NCBI GenBank assembly: GCA_018267915.1
Contig: JAFDXN010000062.1
Location: 62,001-126,000 of the forward strand
Length of the DNA stretch: 64,000 nucleotides
Origin: Bacteroidota bacterium
GTDB taxonomy: Bacteria; Bacteroidota; Bacteroidia; Chitinophagales; Chitinophagaceae
Direction: 5' to 3'
The notes under the pieces were generated by a model that did no database searches, had not been told where the DNA came from, and saw nothing but the letters and a program-made list of their open reading frames with translations. The position numbers and the translations under genes are program-made. This document shows positions 7,547 through 16,953 of this stretch, piece after piece. Position 1 is the stretch's first letter, and each line of letters starts with the position of its first letter.

Positions 7547-10500
7547 TTTGTTTAACCGGTAAGAGTGAGATGTCTTTTAAAGTCGATTTTTTCTGTATCC
7601 AGGCATAGCATTGTGGTACTATGAAAAGCGCGGCAATAGTAGAGGCGATAAGCCCCCCGATAACCGCCCTTCCCAGCGGCGCAGTCTGATCGCCGGCTTC
7701 GCCCAGGCCGCTGGCCATGGGTATCATGCCCGCGATCATTGCAATGCTGGTCATCAAAATTGGTCTTAGCCTGACTGACGCTGCCACGGTTGCAGCCTTG
7801 ATGACATCGTTGTTGTATCCGAAGCGCAACTTCTCAGCGTTGGTAACGATCAGGATCGCGTTAGCCACTGAAACGCCTGTCGACATAATGATGCCCATGT
7901 ACGACTGGAGGTTAAGTGTGGCTCCTGTTAGCAGCAATATAGTTAGGGAGCCCAAAAGTACCGCAGGGATGGTACTAAGCACCACCAGCGACAGTTTGAA
8001 CGATTGGTAGTTGGCCGCCAATATCAGGAAGATCACAATGATGGCAAAAAGCAGGCCCGTTTGCAGGCTGTCAAGTGTTTCCGTCAGCAGGGACGACATA
8101 CCTTTTACCTCCGCTTTCATTCCCTTCGGCATTGCGCCCATTGAGGTGATCGCTTTATTCACCGCGTCGGTGGCGCTTTGCAGGTCTTTCTTGTAAATAT
8201 TGGCCCCAACTGTGACAAACCTTCGCGGACCGCTGCGATCGTATTCGCCCGGCATGGTGTCGACCCTGAATGTGGCAACGTCCTGCAGCACGAGGTCGGA
8301 TTTGCCGGGCTGCAGTGGTGTTTCCTTCAGGCTTTCGAGATTGTTCATAATGTACTCCGGTATCTCGGCCTGCACCTGGAATGTATAGGCACTCTTTTCA
8401 TCGAGCCATTGGTTCTTCTCAGTAAAGCGGCTTGAAGAGGTAACGGCTGTAACCGAGCGGGCTATCTCCTGCATGGTAAGTCCTATTTGTGAAGCTTTCA
8501 GCCTGTCGATCCGGATATTGATAACCGGGAATTTGAGCGGCTGTTGTATATGCACATCACGCAGGAACGACACCTTTTTCAAAAGGCCTACAAGCTCGTT
8601 CGCTTTTTTCGCAATCAAGGGCATATCCTTACCGGCGATCCTCACTTCGATCGGTGTCAGGGCGCCCTGGCTCATGATCTTCTCGGTGAGGTCGATCGGT
8701 TCAAAGGAGATACCAAGCGCAGGGAATTTGTCGTGAAGCACATTGCGTACAATGTCCTGGAATTTGTCTTTTCCTATTTTATAACCTTCGTCCAGCTGTA
8801 TTTGCAGGGTAGCTTCGTGCATGCCACTATTGAATACATACAGGTTACTAGTACCATAAGAACTTGGCACCAGGCCTACATAGGCCGAGCTGATGGCTAC
8901 GTGATTGCTGGTAATGCTATCGAGTGTGCTCAATACATCATGCACCATTGCTTCCGTACGTTCCAATCTTGTACCGTCGGGTAAATGAAGCCTTAACTGG
9001 TACTGGCCATTGTTCGTTTTCGGTAACAGGTCTTTACCAATAATGAAGAAGCAGGTGCCTGTGAGCGCAAAGATCACAAGCAGGTAAAGGATCACATTGG
9101 TCTTACGCCTTGGCATCATTTTCTCAAGCCGGCTTAGGAAGCGAAGTTTGACCCTTTCGAAATAATCGTTCTTCTCCTTGTCCTGCTGCTCGTGTTGCAA
9201 ATGGCTGCCTATTTCTGCGACCTCTTGCTGGTTCAGTGCCAGCCCGGCATGAGCATGGTGCTTACCATGGTGGTATTTATACAATTCCTCTTTCAGCAGC
9301 CAGTTCGAGATGATCGGCACCAGGCTTTGAGCAAGGAAGTAGGAAACGATCATGGCGAAGCCTATGGATAACGACAGTGGTAAGAACAATGCCTTTGGAA
9401 TACCTGTCATGATAAAGGACGGTGCAAACACTGCAATGATACAGAGCAATATCAGCAACAGGGGGAAGGCAATTTCGGTGCAGGCATCGTATATGGCCGT
9501 TCGCTTATCCTTTCCCATTTCCAGGTGCTGGTGTATGTTCTCGATGGTTACCGTCGCCTGGTCAACAAGGATACCGATTGCCAGCGCGAGGCCGCTGAGC
9601 GTCATCAGGTTGATACTCTGTCCTGCGAGCTTAAGGCATAATACGGCACTGATAACAGACAGTGGTATCGTGATAACCACCACCAGGCAACTGCGCCAGT
9701 CGCGCAGGAATAATAATACCATCAGACCTGTAAGAATAGCACCTATCACACCTTCGGACAACAGGCTCTTCACCGAGTTGATCACGAATACCGACTGATC
9801 AAAATCGTAGCTGATATGGATGTCGTCGGGTAGGAGGTTCTGCATTTCAGGCAGTTTGCTCTTCAAGCCTTTCACTACGTCCCATGTCGATGCATCAGCC
9901 GTTTTAACAACGGGGATATACACAGAGCGCTTGCCATTCACCAGCGCATATCCCACCGTTACGTCAGCTGCATCCTGTATTGTGCCGATATCTTTCATGA
10001 ACACCGCATTCTGTTCATCTGTCTTCACTGGAATATCATTGAAGTCTTCCACCTCCTTTTCCAAGGAATTGAGCGTCGTCAGGTAAATGGTATTACCTAT
10101 GCGCAAATTGCCTGATGGTGTCATCACGTTGTTCTTCGCTATCGCATTTACCACTTCGTCGGGTGTCAGGTTATAGCTGCGCAACTTCTCAGGCTGGATA
10201 TTGATGATCACTGTACGCGAGTTAGAACCTACAGGGGGTGGAGCAGAAAGGCCCGGTACTGTAGCAAACAGGGGACGCACACGTGTAACAGCGAGATCAT
10301 GTATCTCGTCGAGTGTGCGGGTATCGCTGCTGAATACCAGCTCGCCAACCGGCAGGGAAGAGGCATCGAAGCGAATCACCTGCGGTGGCAGCGCACCTGG
10401 CGGGAAAAACTTCATGGCCCTGTTCACCTGCAAGGCCACCTCTGATGAGGCCTCGGCCATATCTGTATTTTCGAAGAAGGTGAGCTTAAGCATAGTAAGC

Positions 10501-10760
10501 CCCTGTATGTTCTTACTGGTAATGGTCTTGATACCATTTATATAAAGAAACTGGTCTTGCAAACGTGTTGCAAAAAATCCTTCCATCTGCTGTGGGGTCA
10601 TTCCTCCATAAGGTTCTATTACGTAGATGACCGGCGCATTGAGTTTGGGAAAGATGTCAACCGGTATCGAGCGGATGGCAAACAGCGCGGCAAAAAAGAC
10701 CGCCGCCACCAGCACTACCACCGATATTGGTTTTTTTAATGATGCCGATACCAGGCTCAT
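7524..10760 (-). CDS. RND family efflux pump permease
   Basis: The 1078-residue protein has the full RND layout: a first transmembrane helix (KKPISVVVLVAAVFFAALFAI), a large periplasmic loop, helices 2-6, a second loop and helices 8-12. It resembles the HAE/HME group of drug and metal pumps. The transmembrane-4 motif reads GILVDQATVTIENIHQH: D400 is followed by Q401, where most pumps of the family have two adjacent aspartates in the proton relay. A His-rich stretch (KYHHGKHHAHAG) lies in the cytoplasmic linker before helix 7. Substrate is not predictable, although such His-rich segments are frequent in metal pumps. It is the middle gene of the TolC-pump-adaptor operon. Confidence 0.94.
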   Translation of the reverse strand: MSLVSASLKKPISVVVLVAAVFFAALFAIRSIPVDIFPKLNAPVIYVIEPYGGMTPQQMEGFFATRLQDQFLYINGIKTITSKNIQGLTMLKLTFFENTDMAEASSEVALQVNRAMKFFPPGALPPQVIRFDASSLPVGELVFSSDTRTLDEIHDLAVTRVRPLFATVPGLSAPPPVGSNSRTVIINIQPEKLRSYNLTPDEVVNAIAKNNVMTPSGNLRIGNTIYLTTLNSLEKEVEDFNDIPVKTDEQNAVFMKDIGTIQDAADVTVGYALVNGKRSVYIPVVKTADASTWDVVKGLKSKLPEMQNLLPDDIHISYDFDQSVFVINSVKSLLSEGVIGAILTGLMVLLFLRDWRSCLVVVITIPLSVISAVLCLKLAGQSINLMTLSGLALAIGILVDQATVTIENIHQHLEMGKDKRTAIYDACTEIAFPLLLILLCIIAVFAPSFIMTGIPKALFLPLSLSIGFAMIVSYFLAQSLVPIISNWLLKEELYKYHHGKHHAHAGLALNQQEVAEIGSHLQHEQQDKEKNDYFERVKLRFLSRLEKMMPRRKTNVILYLLVIFALTGTCFFIIGKDLLPKTNNGQYQLRLHLPDGTRLERTEAMVHDVLSTLDSITSNHVAISSAYVGLVPSSYGTSNLYVFNSGMHEATLQIQLDEGYKIGKDKFQDIVRNVLHDKFPALGISFEPIDLTEKIMSQGALTPIEVRIAGKDMPLIAKKANELVGLLKKVSFLRDVHIQQPLKFPVINIRIDRLKASQIGLTMQEIARSVTAVTSSSRFTEKNQWLDEKSAYTFQVQAEIPEYIMNNLESLKETPLQPGKSDLVLQDVATFRVDTMPGEYDRSGPRRFVTVGANIYKKDLQSATDAVNKAITSMGAMPKGMKAEVKGMSSLLTETLDSLQTGLLFAIIVIFLILAANYQSFKLSLVVLSTIPAVLLGSLTILLLTGATLNLQSYMGIIMSTGVSVANAILIVTNAEKLRFGYNNDVIKAATVAASVRLRPILMTSIAMIAGMIPMASGLGEAGDQTAPLGRAVIGGLIASTIAALFIVPQCYAWIQKKSTLKDISLLPVKQNDNANTI

Positions 10761-10768
10761 GTTATTAT

Positions 10769-12175
10769 TTATTTTTTAAAAAGTTGAAGAAATGAATCGA
10801 GCTGGTTGCTTAGTTCCGCGCGTGTAAACAATACCTGGTACAGATCGTCTTGTGCCAGGGTATAGTTCGTTTCCGCGGTACTTAACAGGTACAGCGCATT
10901 TGTCAGATCGATAATTGTATTGAGCCCGGCATTGTATAGTGCCAGTTGCTGTGTGTAAGCCTGCTGTGCAGCACTTAGCTGCTTCGGCAATTCTTCCATT
11001 TGCTGCAATTGAATGGCAAACGATGCATTGGCTTGCTGCAGGGCCTGTGAAAAGTAGCTCTTCTGTGTTCTTAGTTCCTGCTGCCTGGCTTCTGCATAAC
11101 GTGACCCTTCCCTTAGCAGGTCGTGCCTGTGTTTCAGATCGAATAAGTTGTAAGACAGCACTAGCCCGAACAAGTAATTGTAACGGCTATAGCCAAACCC
11201 GTCGGAAAGGTTATCCGCATACACGTCTTTTGACGAGATACCAGATCCACGCATCCACCCGGCCCCTTCAAATGACAGTTTAGGCATAAACTTGCGTGAT
11301 ATCGTTTTGTTTTCCTGTAGTTGCAGTTCGTATTGCTTCTGAAAAACATTGACGAGCGGATTCTCATTGGTGATGCTGTCCTCAGGCTGGAGCTTAAGTA
11401 TCTTATCGCGATAGTCACCGGAGAACAGGCTGGTATCCGGAACGATCCTAGAAGTGTCTAGCCCTGTATAAACCGATAAAGCGATCCTATCCCGGGTGTA
11501 GTTGTTTAACGCGGCAAGGTAGGCAAGCCGGGCAGTTGAGTATTCGGCATTTGCCATAGCACTGTCCACACCCGGCTTCAGGCCGCTCCTGACACTGGCG
11601 CGGATAGAAGTTAGCACGGTGCCCACCCGTTTTTCATTCTCCATTTGTATTGACATGAGACGATACTGTTTATGAAAATCGAAATACAGTCCAGCTATTT
11701 TTTCTGCAACGACGTATTGATTATTCTTAAGTAGAGCCTTCTTTACGTCCAGGGCTGCCTCTGCACTCCTTACCTCAGAATTATGATAGCCGAAGTTGTA
11801 AATGTCCCAATCGAACTCCGATGCGGCAATATTGCCGGTCGCAAGGTCGCCGTTGTTCGCAGCGCGGATGCTACCCGAAGTTGATACGCCATAGGAGAAG
11901 TAAGAGCCGGGTATGCCGTTGGAAGTACCGACGTTCACCTGGTCATAGGCCCTCAATGCAGGGAGCCTGTAGCCCTTCATGGTCGACACATGGGCCAGAC
12001 CTGCCTCAACCTCTGCCGTTCGTTCCTGGATCAGGGGATAATTAGTTATAGCACTGTTTACTGCGGTGTACAGGTCTAGTGGTTGTGCTTGCAACTGAGC
12101 GGATGGCAAAAGAAAAATGCATGCAATCAGCAGATTGCATAAATACTTGTATATACGATACAAGATGCGATACAT
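10769..12175 (-). CDS. TolC family outer membrane efflux channel
   Basis: The 468-residue protein has an N-terminal signal (ends near QLQAQ, preceded by a basic, tyrosine-rich start), then the duplicated helical OEP domains typical of TolC (AEVEAGLAHVSTMKGYRLPALRAYDQVNVGTSNG, and the second repeat from ENKTISRKFMPKLSFEGAGW). It forms the outer membrane exit duct for the RND pump encoded 8 bp downstream. It is the first large gene of the operon. The operon promoter should lie between it and 12.6 kb, but I could not identify it with confidence. Confidence 0.92.
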   Translation of the reverse strand: MYRILYRIYKYLCNLLIACIFLLPSAQLQAQPLDLYTAVNSAITNYPLIQERTAEVEAGLAHVSTMKGYRLPALRAYDQVNVGTSNGIPGSYFSYGVSTSGSIRAANNGDLATGNIAASEFDWDIYNFGYHNSEVRSAEAALDVKKALLKNNQYVVAEKIAGLYFDFHKQYRLMSIQMENEKRVGTVLTSIRASVRSGLKPGVDSAMANAEYSTARLAYLAALNNYTRDRIALSVYTGLDTSRIVPDTSLFSGDYRDKILKLQPEDSITNENPLVNVFQKQYELQLQENKTISRKFMPKLSFEGAGWMRGSGISSKDVYADNLSDGFGYSRYNYLFGLVLSYNLFDLKHRHDLLREGSRYAEARQQELRTQKSYFSQALQQANASFAIQLQQMEELPKQLSAAQQAYTQQLALYNAGLNTIIDLTNALYLLSTAETNYTLAQDDLYQVLFTRAELSNQLDSFLQLFKK

Positions 12176-12236
12176 GTAGTAAAGTTTTAGCAGTAGATGA
12201 CTGCAGTTAATAAATAAGAGATTGGAGCGGGATGGA

Positions 12237-12587
12237 TTACGCCTGGGGAGGCCCGCGCAGTTGGTTCTTACTGCATTTGTGCGAGAAGTAAATGGTAGCG
12301 CGCATGTAATTATGCGCTGCTACGGCAAGGAACTGCTGCGACAGTTTGAATGAAATATCATTCATGATGAACTGCGAGCAATCGTTAAGCGATTTCGTGC
12401 GAAGCTTCAGCTTTGACTTGACAGGTATTTTATGGATACCTAAATATTGATAGTCTGTGCTACCTTTTTTGGTCGTGAAGTATTCGGTTATCGAATGAGA
12501 TATCGCAACACCTTTGCAGTTGCTCGCTATTGAGAAAAAGCAACATGCAAATAATGGGAAAAAATATTTTGGCAGGTGATGCAGCAT
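12237..12587 (-). CDS. Small His/Cys-containing exported protein preceding the RND operon
   Basis: This 116-residue protein begins MLHHLPKYFFPLFACCFFSIASNC, a plausible signal peptide or lipoprotein signal. The mature part has scattered histidines and cysteines (AVAAHNY, YFSHKCSKNQ) and ends in RGPPQA. Small unannotated genes of this kind often precede metal-type RND operons in Bacteroidota, so it may be an accessory of the efflux system; this is inference from position. I chose ATG 12587; the longer frame to 12698 begins with TTG and adds a tail without signal character. It lies 61 bp upstream of the TolC gene, on the same strand. Confidence 0.5.
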   Translation of the reverse strand: MLHHLPKYFFPLFACCFFSIASNCKGVAISHSITEYFTTKKGSTDYQYLGIHKIPVKSKLKLRTKSLNDCSQFIMNDISFKLSQQFLAVAAHNYMRATIYFSHKCSKNQLRGPPQA

Positions 12588-12711
12588 ACCTATGCAAACG
12601 TTCGCAAAAGTATATCTATAAATGCAATCCTTGTAAAAATTCTTTCCAATATTAACAAAAGCATTACCTGGGGCAACGCTTTTGCTGGAATAATTCAAAA
12701 GTATTTCGTAA

Positions 12712-14496
12712 TTATTTGAAGAAATAATGCTTGGTTTCCAACAGTTTAGCAGTTATCCGCCTGCGGGCCTCTTTAGTGTTGAAGCTGTTGGTTTTTGTGA
12801 AACGCTTCAGCCCCATCAGCATCATGCGTTGCTCGTCCCCTTCGGCAAAAGCGTTAATGGCGCACTTGCCTGAGTGATTGATCCTGTCGGCGGCATCGCT
12901 GATATATGTGTGGGCCACATCGACAGCAAGTGAGGCAAATTCATGATCGTTCTGCTGCATCTTCATGGCTCTTAGTAGTGTACTCTCCGCCTGGAAGGTG
13001 TCGATGGCCATGTCGGCAATGTTCATTAATATTTCCTGCTCGTGCTCTATCTGCATCATCAGCTTTTGCACGGCGCCGCCTGCGCACATCAATATAGCCT
13101 TCTTGAAATTGGCTATTGCCTTTAACTCGGCTGCAAATGGGGCGTCGTCTTCGCCAAAGTCCGGTATGCTGGTAAGTTCCTTCTGCACACCCATCGCGGG
13201 TGTCATCAGGTCGATACGGCCCTTCATGGCGCGCTTCAGGTACATATCCAGCGTCAGCAGCCTGTTGATCTCATTAGTGCCTTCAAAGATGCGGTTAATG
13301 CGACTGTCGCGATAAGCGCGCGATACATTATAATCCTCGGAGAAGCCATTGCCGCCGAATATCTGTACGCCCTCATCTACTATGTAGTCCAGCGCTTCCG
13401 AGCCGATCACTTTCAGCATCGCGCACTCAATAGCGTATTCTTCCGCAGCCCCCAGCAGTGTCTCACTTTCGGGCTTGCCTTCCGCCAGCAGGCTTTGTTC
13501 TTTTTCGTCTATCCATTTGGCGGTGCGGTATAGTGCGCTATCGGCTGCGAAAGCCCGGATGCACATTTCAGCCAGCTTATGCTGTATGGCGCCAAATTTA
13601 GCAATAGGCGTTTTGAACTGTTCACGGGTCATGGCATATTCCAGCGCCACTGTAACACCGCGTTTGGCCCCGCCTGTGGTGGCAGCACATAGTTTCAGCC
13701 TGCCTATGTTCAATATGTTGAAGGCAATGATGTGGCCTTTGCCTATTTCGCCCAGCAGGTTCTCAACCGGTATTGCGCAGTTTTCAAAGAACAGTTGGCG
13801 TGTGCTCGATCCTTTGATACCCATCTTATGTTCTTCTTCACCCATCGATAGTCCAGGCGTTCCTTTCTCTACAATGAATGCGCTGAACTTATCACCATCT
13901 ACCTTGGCAAACACTGTAAACACGTCTGCAAAGCCGGCGTTAGTGATCCATATCTTTTGTCCGTTAAGGATGTATTGCTTTCCGTCGGCGCTAAGGGTCG
14001 CAGTGGTCTTTGCGCCCAGTGCGTCCGATCCTGATCCGGGCTCAGTGAGGGCATAAGCGCCCTTCATCTCGCCCGAAGCCAGTTTGGGCATGTACTTCTG
14101 TTTCTGCTCTTCTGTACCGAAGTAGAGTATAGGCAGGGAGCCGATGCCATTATGTGCCGATACGGCTACGGAAAATGAGTGGCCGGGGCCGAGATTTTCG
14201 TTGATGATCGTAGCCGTTACAAAGTCTTCGCCGAGGCCGCCATACTTTTCAGGAAAAGCCGCGCCAAGGAAGCCCAGCGCGCCTGCCTTATCCAACAGCG
14301 AGGGCATCAAACCGGGTTCCTGCTGGTCTATATCCAGTAGTTTTGGCCATACTTCTTTTTCGAGGAATTCCCTGCAGGTCTGGCCTATCAACAATTGTTC
14401 TTCAGTAAAATCTTCCGGGGTAAAAGTTTCTTCCGGTGTTGATGGCTGGATAAGAAAGCCACCGCCTTTAATTTTAGATATTGCCTGAGTTTCCAT
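12712..14496 (-). CDS. Acyl-CoA dehydrogenase family protein (long form)
   Basis: The 594-residue protein has an N-terminal helical domain, the middle beta domain with YALTEPGSGSDALGAKTTA and KIWITNAGFADVFTVFAK, and the C-terminal helical domain with VQIFGGNGFSEDYNVSRAYRDSRINRIFEGTNEINR. These are the FAD- and substrate-binding signatures of acyl-CoA dehydrogenases. The length is about 200 residues more than short-chain enzymes, as in very-long-chain-type members with an added C-terminal domain. It catalyses the first step of fatty acid beta-oxidation. The electron acceptor ETF is not encoded nearby. The gene is monocistronic and divergent from the following hydrolase gene. Confidence 0.95.
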   Translation of the reverse strand: METQAISKIKGGGFLIQPSTPEETFTPEDFTEEQLLIGQTCREFLEKEVWPKLLDIDQQEPGLMPSLLDKAGALGFLGAAFPEKYGGLGEDFVTATIINENLGPGHSFSVAVSAHNGIGSLPILYFGTEEQKQKYMPKLASGEMKGAYALTEPGSGSDALGAKTTATLSADGKQYILNGQKIWITNAGFADVFTVFAKVDGDKFSAFIVEKGTPGLSMGEEEHKMGIKGSSTRQLFFENCAIPVENLLGEIGKGHIIAFNILNIGRLKLCAATTGGAKRGVTVALEYAMTREQFKTPIAKFGAIQHKLAEMCIRAFAADSALYRTAKWIDEKEQSLLAEGKPESETLLGAAEEYAIECAMLKVIGSEALDYIVDEGVQIFGGNGFSEDYNVSRAYRDSRINRIFEGTNEINRLLTLDMYLKRAMKGRIDLMTPAMGVQKELTSIPDFGEDDAPFAAELKAIANFKKAILMCAGGAVQKLMMQIEHEQEILMNIADMAIDTFQAESTLLRAMKMQQNDHEFASLAVDVAHTYISDAADRINHSGKCAINAFAEGDEQRMMLMGLKRFTKTNSFNTKEARRRITAKLLETKHYFFK

Positions 14497-14605
14497 ATGC
14501 CTTGCTTTTATATAAAGCTAAGCAAAAAAAATGCTCCGCACCGTTAAAAATAGGCTGACTGGCGTCAGTGCAGATTAAGTATTTTTGAAGAACCACAGAA
14601 GAATT

Positions 14606-15421
14606 ATGAACGAGGCGAAGGCCGGATATGTATCGACAGGCAGCAGGCAATTGCACTATATGTGTTATGGCACAGGCAGAAAACTGCTCATCGCCTTTCA
14701 TGGCTATAGCAATAGCGCATCGCTTTTTGCACCATTTGCATCATTTATTGGCAAGGAATACCGCATGTATAGTATAGACCTGCCGCATCATGGCCGGAGC
14801 AAGTGGGAGGCAGGCATCATGCTGGAAAAGGCTGAACTGGTAACACTCACGAACAACCTGATGAATGAAATGGATACGGATCGCTGTTCGCTCATGGGTT
14901 ATAGCATCGGAGGTAGGGTATCCCTCAGCATTGTCGAGCAAATGCCGGATAAGATCGAAAGGGTATTGCTGTTGGCGCCAGACGGATTGGTTTTTAATCC
15001 TCTATATTATTTTGTGACAAAAAATTTCGCGGGAAAGCGGTTATTCCGAAACTTCCTGACGGATCCAAAACGCTATTTGAAATATATTAATTGGTTAAGG
15101 GACAAGAACTATATCACCGTGTCGCGATACAATTTTGGAATGAACTATCTTGGTTCTGCGGGGGACCGGGAATTTTTGTTGAAGGTCTGGCCCGATCTCA
15201 GCACAATTGTTCCCAGTAGCAGGGCCTTGAGAGCCGCAATAATAAAGCATAAGATACCGATAGATATTTTCATGGGTGAGTACGACAAAGTGATACCTGT
15301 GAAGCATGCGGAGCAATTCAGAAAAGGCCTTTCAACTGTTTCAGTTCATGTAATGCAGAAAGGACACCGTGTTTTCGACCAGGATACCATGCCGCAGATG
15401 GCGAAATGTTTATTAGCTTAA
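14606..15421 (+). CDS. Alpha/beta hydrolase
   Basis: The 271-residue protein shows the alpha/beta hydrolase fold: LLIAFHGYSNSAS (oxyanion region), YSIDLPHHGRSKW, the nucleophile elbow GYSIGGRVS (Ser of G-Y-S-I-G-G), the late acid in FMGEYDKVIP and the catalytic histidine in QKGHRVFD. Substrate is unknown. I chose ATG 14606 over a TTG at 14585. The glycosyltransferase gene begins 7 bp after its stop, so the two are probably co-expressed. Confidence 0.88.
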   Translation: MNEAKAGYVSTGSRQLHYMCYGTGRKLLIAFHGYSNSASLFAPFASFIGKEYRMYSIDLPHHGRSKWEAGIMLEKAELVTLTNNLMNEMDTDRCSLMGYSIGGRVSLSIVEQMPDKIERVLLLAPDGLVFNPLYYFVTKNFAGKRLFRNFLTDPKRYLKYINWLRDKNYITVSRYNFGMNYLGSAGDREFLLKVWPDLSTIVPSSRALRAAIIKHKIPIDIFMGEYDKVIPVKHAEQFRKGLSTVSVHVMQKGHRVFDQDTMPQMAKCLLA

Positions 15422-15427
15422 TATCCG

Positions 15428-16567
15428 ATGCCGGCGATATTTTTCATTTGCTTTTTGCTCACATTGGCCTACACGGCGTTGATGCTGGTGTATCGCCATG
15501 GCTGGGACCGGCAAGCTTACTTTAAAGTAGGTGACTTAAAACCTTTAACTCGCGTTAGTATCGTTATCCCGGCACGCAATGAGGCTGGGAATATAGAACG
15601 ATGCATTCGTTCGCTCTTATCACAGAGCTATCTAACGGGACTATATGAGATAATTGTGGTCGATGATTTTTCGGAAGATGCAACAGTCGATGTTGTCAAA
15701 TCGTTTATTGCCCCTAACGTAAAGTGCCTACAACTGTCGGACTACCTGAAAGCCGATGAAATCGTCAATGCGTATAAGAAGCGAGCGCTAAGCACTGGTG
15801 TTTCGCAGAGTACCGGAGAGTTGATCGTTACTACTGATGCTGATTGCCTGGCGGCAAGAGATTGGCTAGCAACAATCGTAGCCTATTATGAAAAATACCG
15901 CCCGGTAATGATCATCGCACCTGTGAGCATAGATTGTAACAATTCCATATTGCAACGTTTTCAGTCCATCGACTTTATGGGCATGCAAGGCATTACAGCA
16001 GCGGCACAGCGGCTGAAGCTGGGCAATATGGCCAATGGCGCAAACCTCGCGTTCAGCAAAGCGGCTTTTGAATCGGTAGACGGCTACTCAGGCACCGAGC
16101 ATCTCGCATCGGGCGATGATTACCTGCTAATGGTGAAGATGCAGGAAAAATACCCCGGTAAGCTCGCGTACCTTAAAAGCAAAGATGCCATTATGCGTAC
16201 TGCTCCGCAGTATAGTTGGGCGGGTTTTCTGCAGCAGCGTATTCGTTGGGCTTCCAAGTCCGGGAAGTATAAAGACAACAGGCTTACTGCGATATTAGGC
16301 CTGGTGTACTTTTTCAATTTCGCGATCGCTGTTTTGCTGATCGCGGGACTATTCAACTTTTCCTGTTTTTTAATAGGTGGAGGCATGCTCTGCTGGAAAA
16401 TTATATCTGAGTTAATTTTCCTTTTCCCGGTGTCCGGCTTTTTCAATAAACGAAAGCAGCTGTTTATTTTCACGGTGTTACAGCCCTTGCATATCATTTA
16501 TATCATATCGGCGGGATTTCTTGGCCTCATAGGTATTTATAAATGGAAAGGCAGGCGGGTACGGTGA
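15428..16567 (+). CDS. Membrane-associated family 2 glycosyltransferase
   Basis: The 379-residue protein has an N-terminal hydrophobic segment, a GT-A domain (VSIVIPARNEAGNIERCIRSLLSQ, EIIVVDDFSEDAT, VTTDADCLAARDW with the DxD metal site), a Q-x-R-R/I-R-W-like acceptor segment (LQQRIRWASKSGKY), and three or so C-terminal membrane helices. It resembles processive or lipid glycosyltransferases that move a sugar from a nucleotide donor at the inner membrane. The exact product is unknown. It is sandwiched between a hydrolase gene and a small membrane-protein gene on the same strand. Confidence 0.88.
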   Translation: MPAIFFICFLLTLAYTALMLVYRHGWDRQAYFKVGDLKPLTRVSIVIPARNEAGNIERCIRSLLSQSYLTGLYEIIVVDDFSEDATVDVVKSFIAPNVKCLQLSDYLKADEIVNAYKKRALSTGVSQSTGELIVTTDADCLAARDWLATIVAYYEKYRPVMIIAPVSIDCNNSILQRFQSIDFMGMQGITAAAQRLKLGNMANGANLAFSKAAFESVDGYSGTEHLASGDDYLLMVKMQEKYPGKLAYLKSKDAIMRTAPQYSWAGFLQQRIRWASKSGKYKDNRLTAILGLVYFFNFAIAVLLIAGLFNFSCFLIGGGMLCWKIISELIFLFPVSGFFNKRKQLFIFTVLQPLHIIYIISAGFLGLIGIYKWKGRRVR

Positions 16568-16587
16568 TATAAAGTGTAGCCTTCTCA

Positions 16588-16950
16588 ATGCGTAGAATTT
16601 TCTTCTTCGTGGTTTCTGCAGGAATTGTTGCAGGTATTATTTATGTGTATTGGAATTATTACAGCCCGGTAAGTGAAGGCTTTAAAGAGGGCAGGCTGGA
16701 GCAACTGGCCCGTAAATACCAACCGTTCGAAACCTTTGAAGGAGTATTGAATTGTACGGATGGGAAACCATTTTATTTCAGCGTAGCCGATAAGGAGATC
16801 GCGGATTCCCTGTCGCGCTATGTAGCTAAGCCCGTCAGGCTGCATTATGTAAGGTATCGGCGCAGTCTTCCATGGCGAGGCGACAATTATGCGTCTGCAA
16901 GGCTGGGGCGCGGCCAGGATATTGTGGATGAAGTGCGTGCCCTTAGGTAA
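16588..16950 (+). CDS. Small membrane-anchored protein, unknown function
   Basis: This 120-residue protein has one N-terminal transmembrane segment (IFFFVVSAGIVAGIIYVYWNYY) and a soluble, basic C-terminal domain with no motif I recognise. It follows the glycosyltransferase gene by 20 bp and is likely in the same transcript. No function can be assigned. Confidence 0.65.
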   Translation: MRRIFFFVVSAGIVAGIIYVYWNYYSPVSEGFKEGRLEQLARKYQPFETFEGVLNCTDGKPFYFSVADKEIADSLSRYVAKPVRLHYVRYRRSLPWRGDNYASARLGRGQDIVDEVRALR

Positions 16951-16953
16951 GGG

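Noticed and set aside
7717..10739. Numerous plus-strand frames opposite the RND pump gene
   Set aside because: They are shadows of the 1078-residue coding sequence on the other strand.
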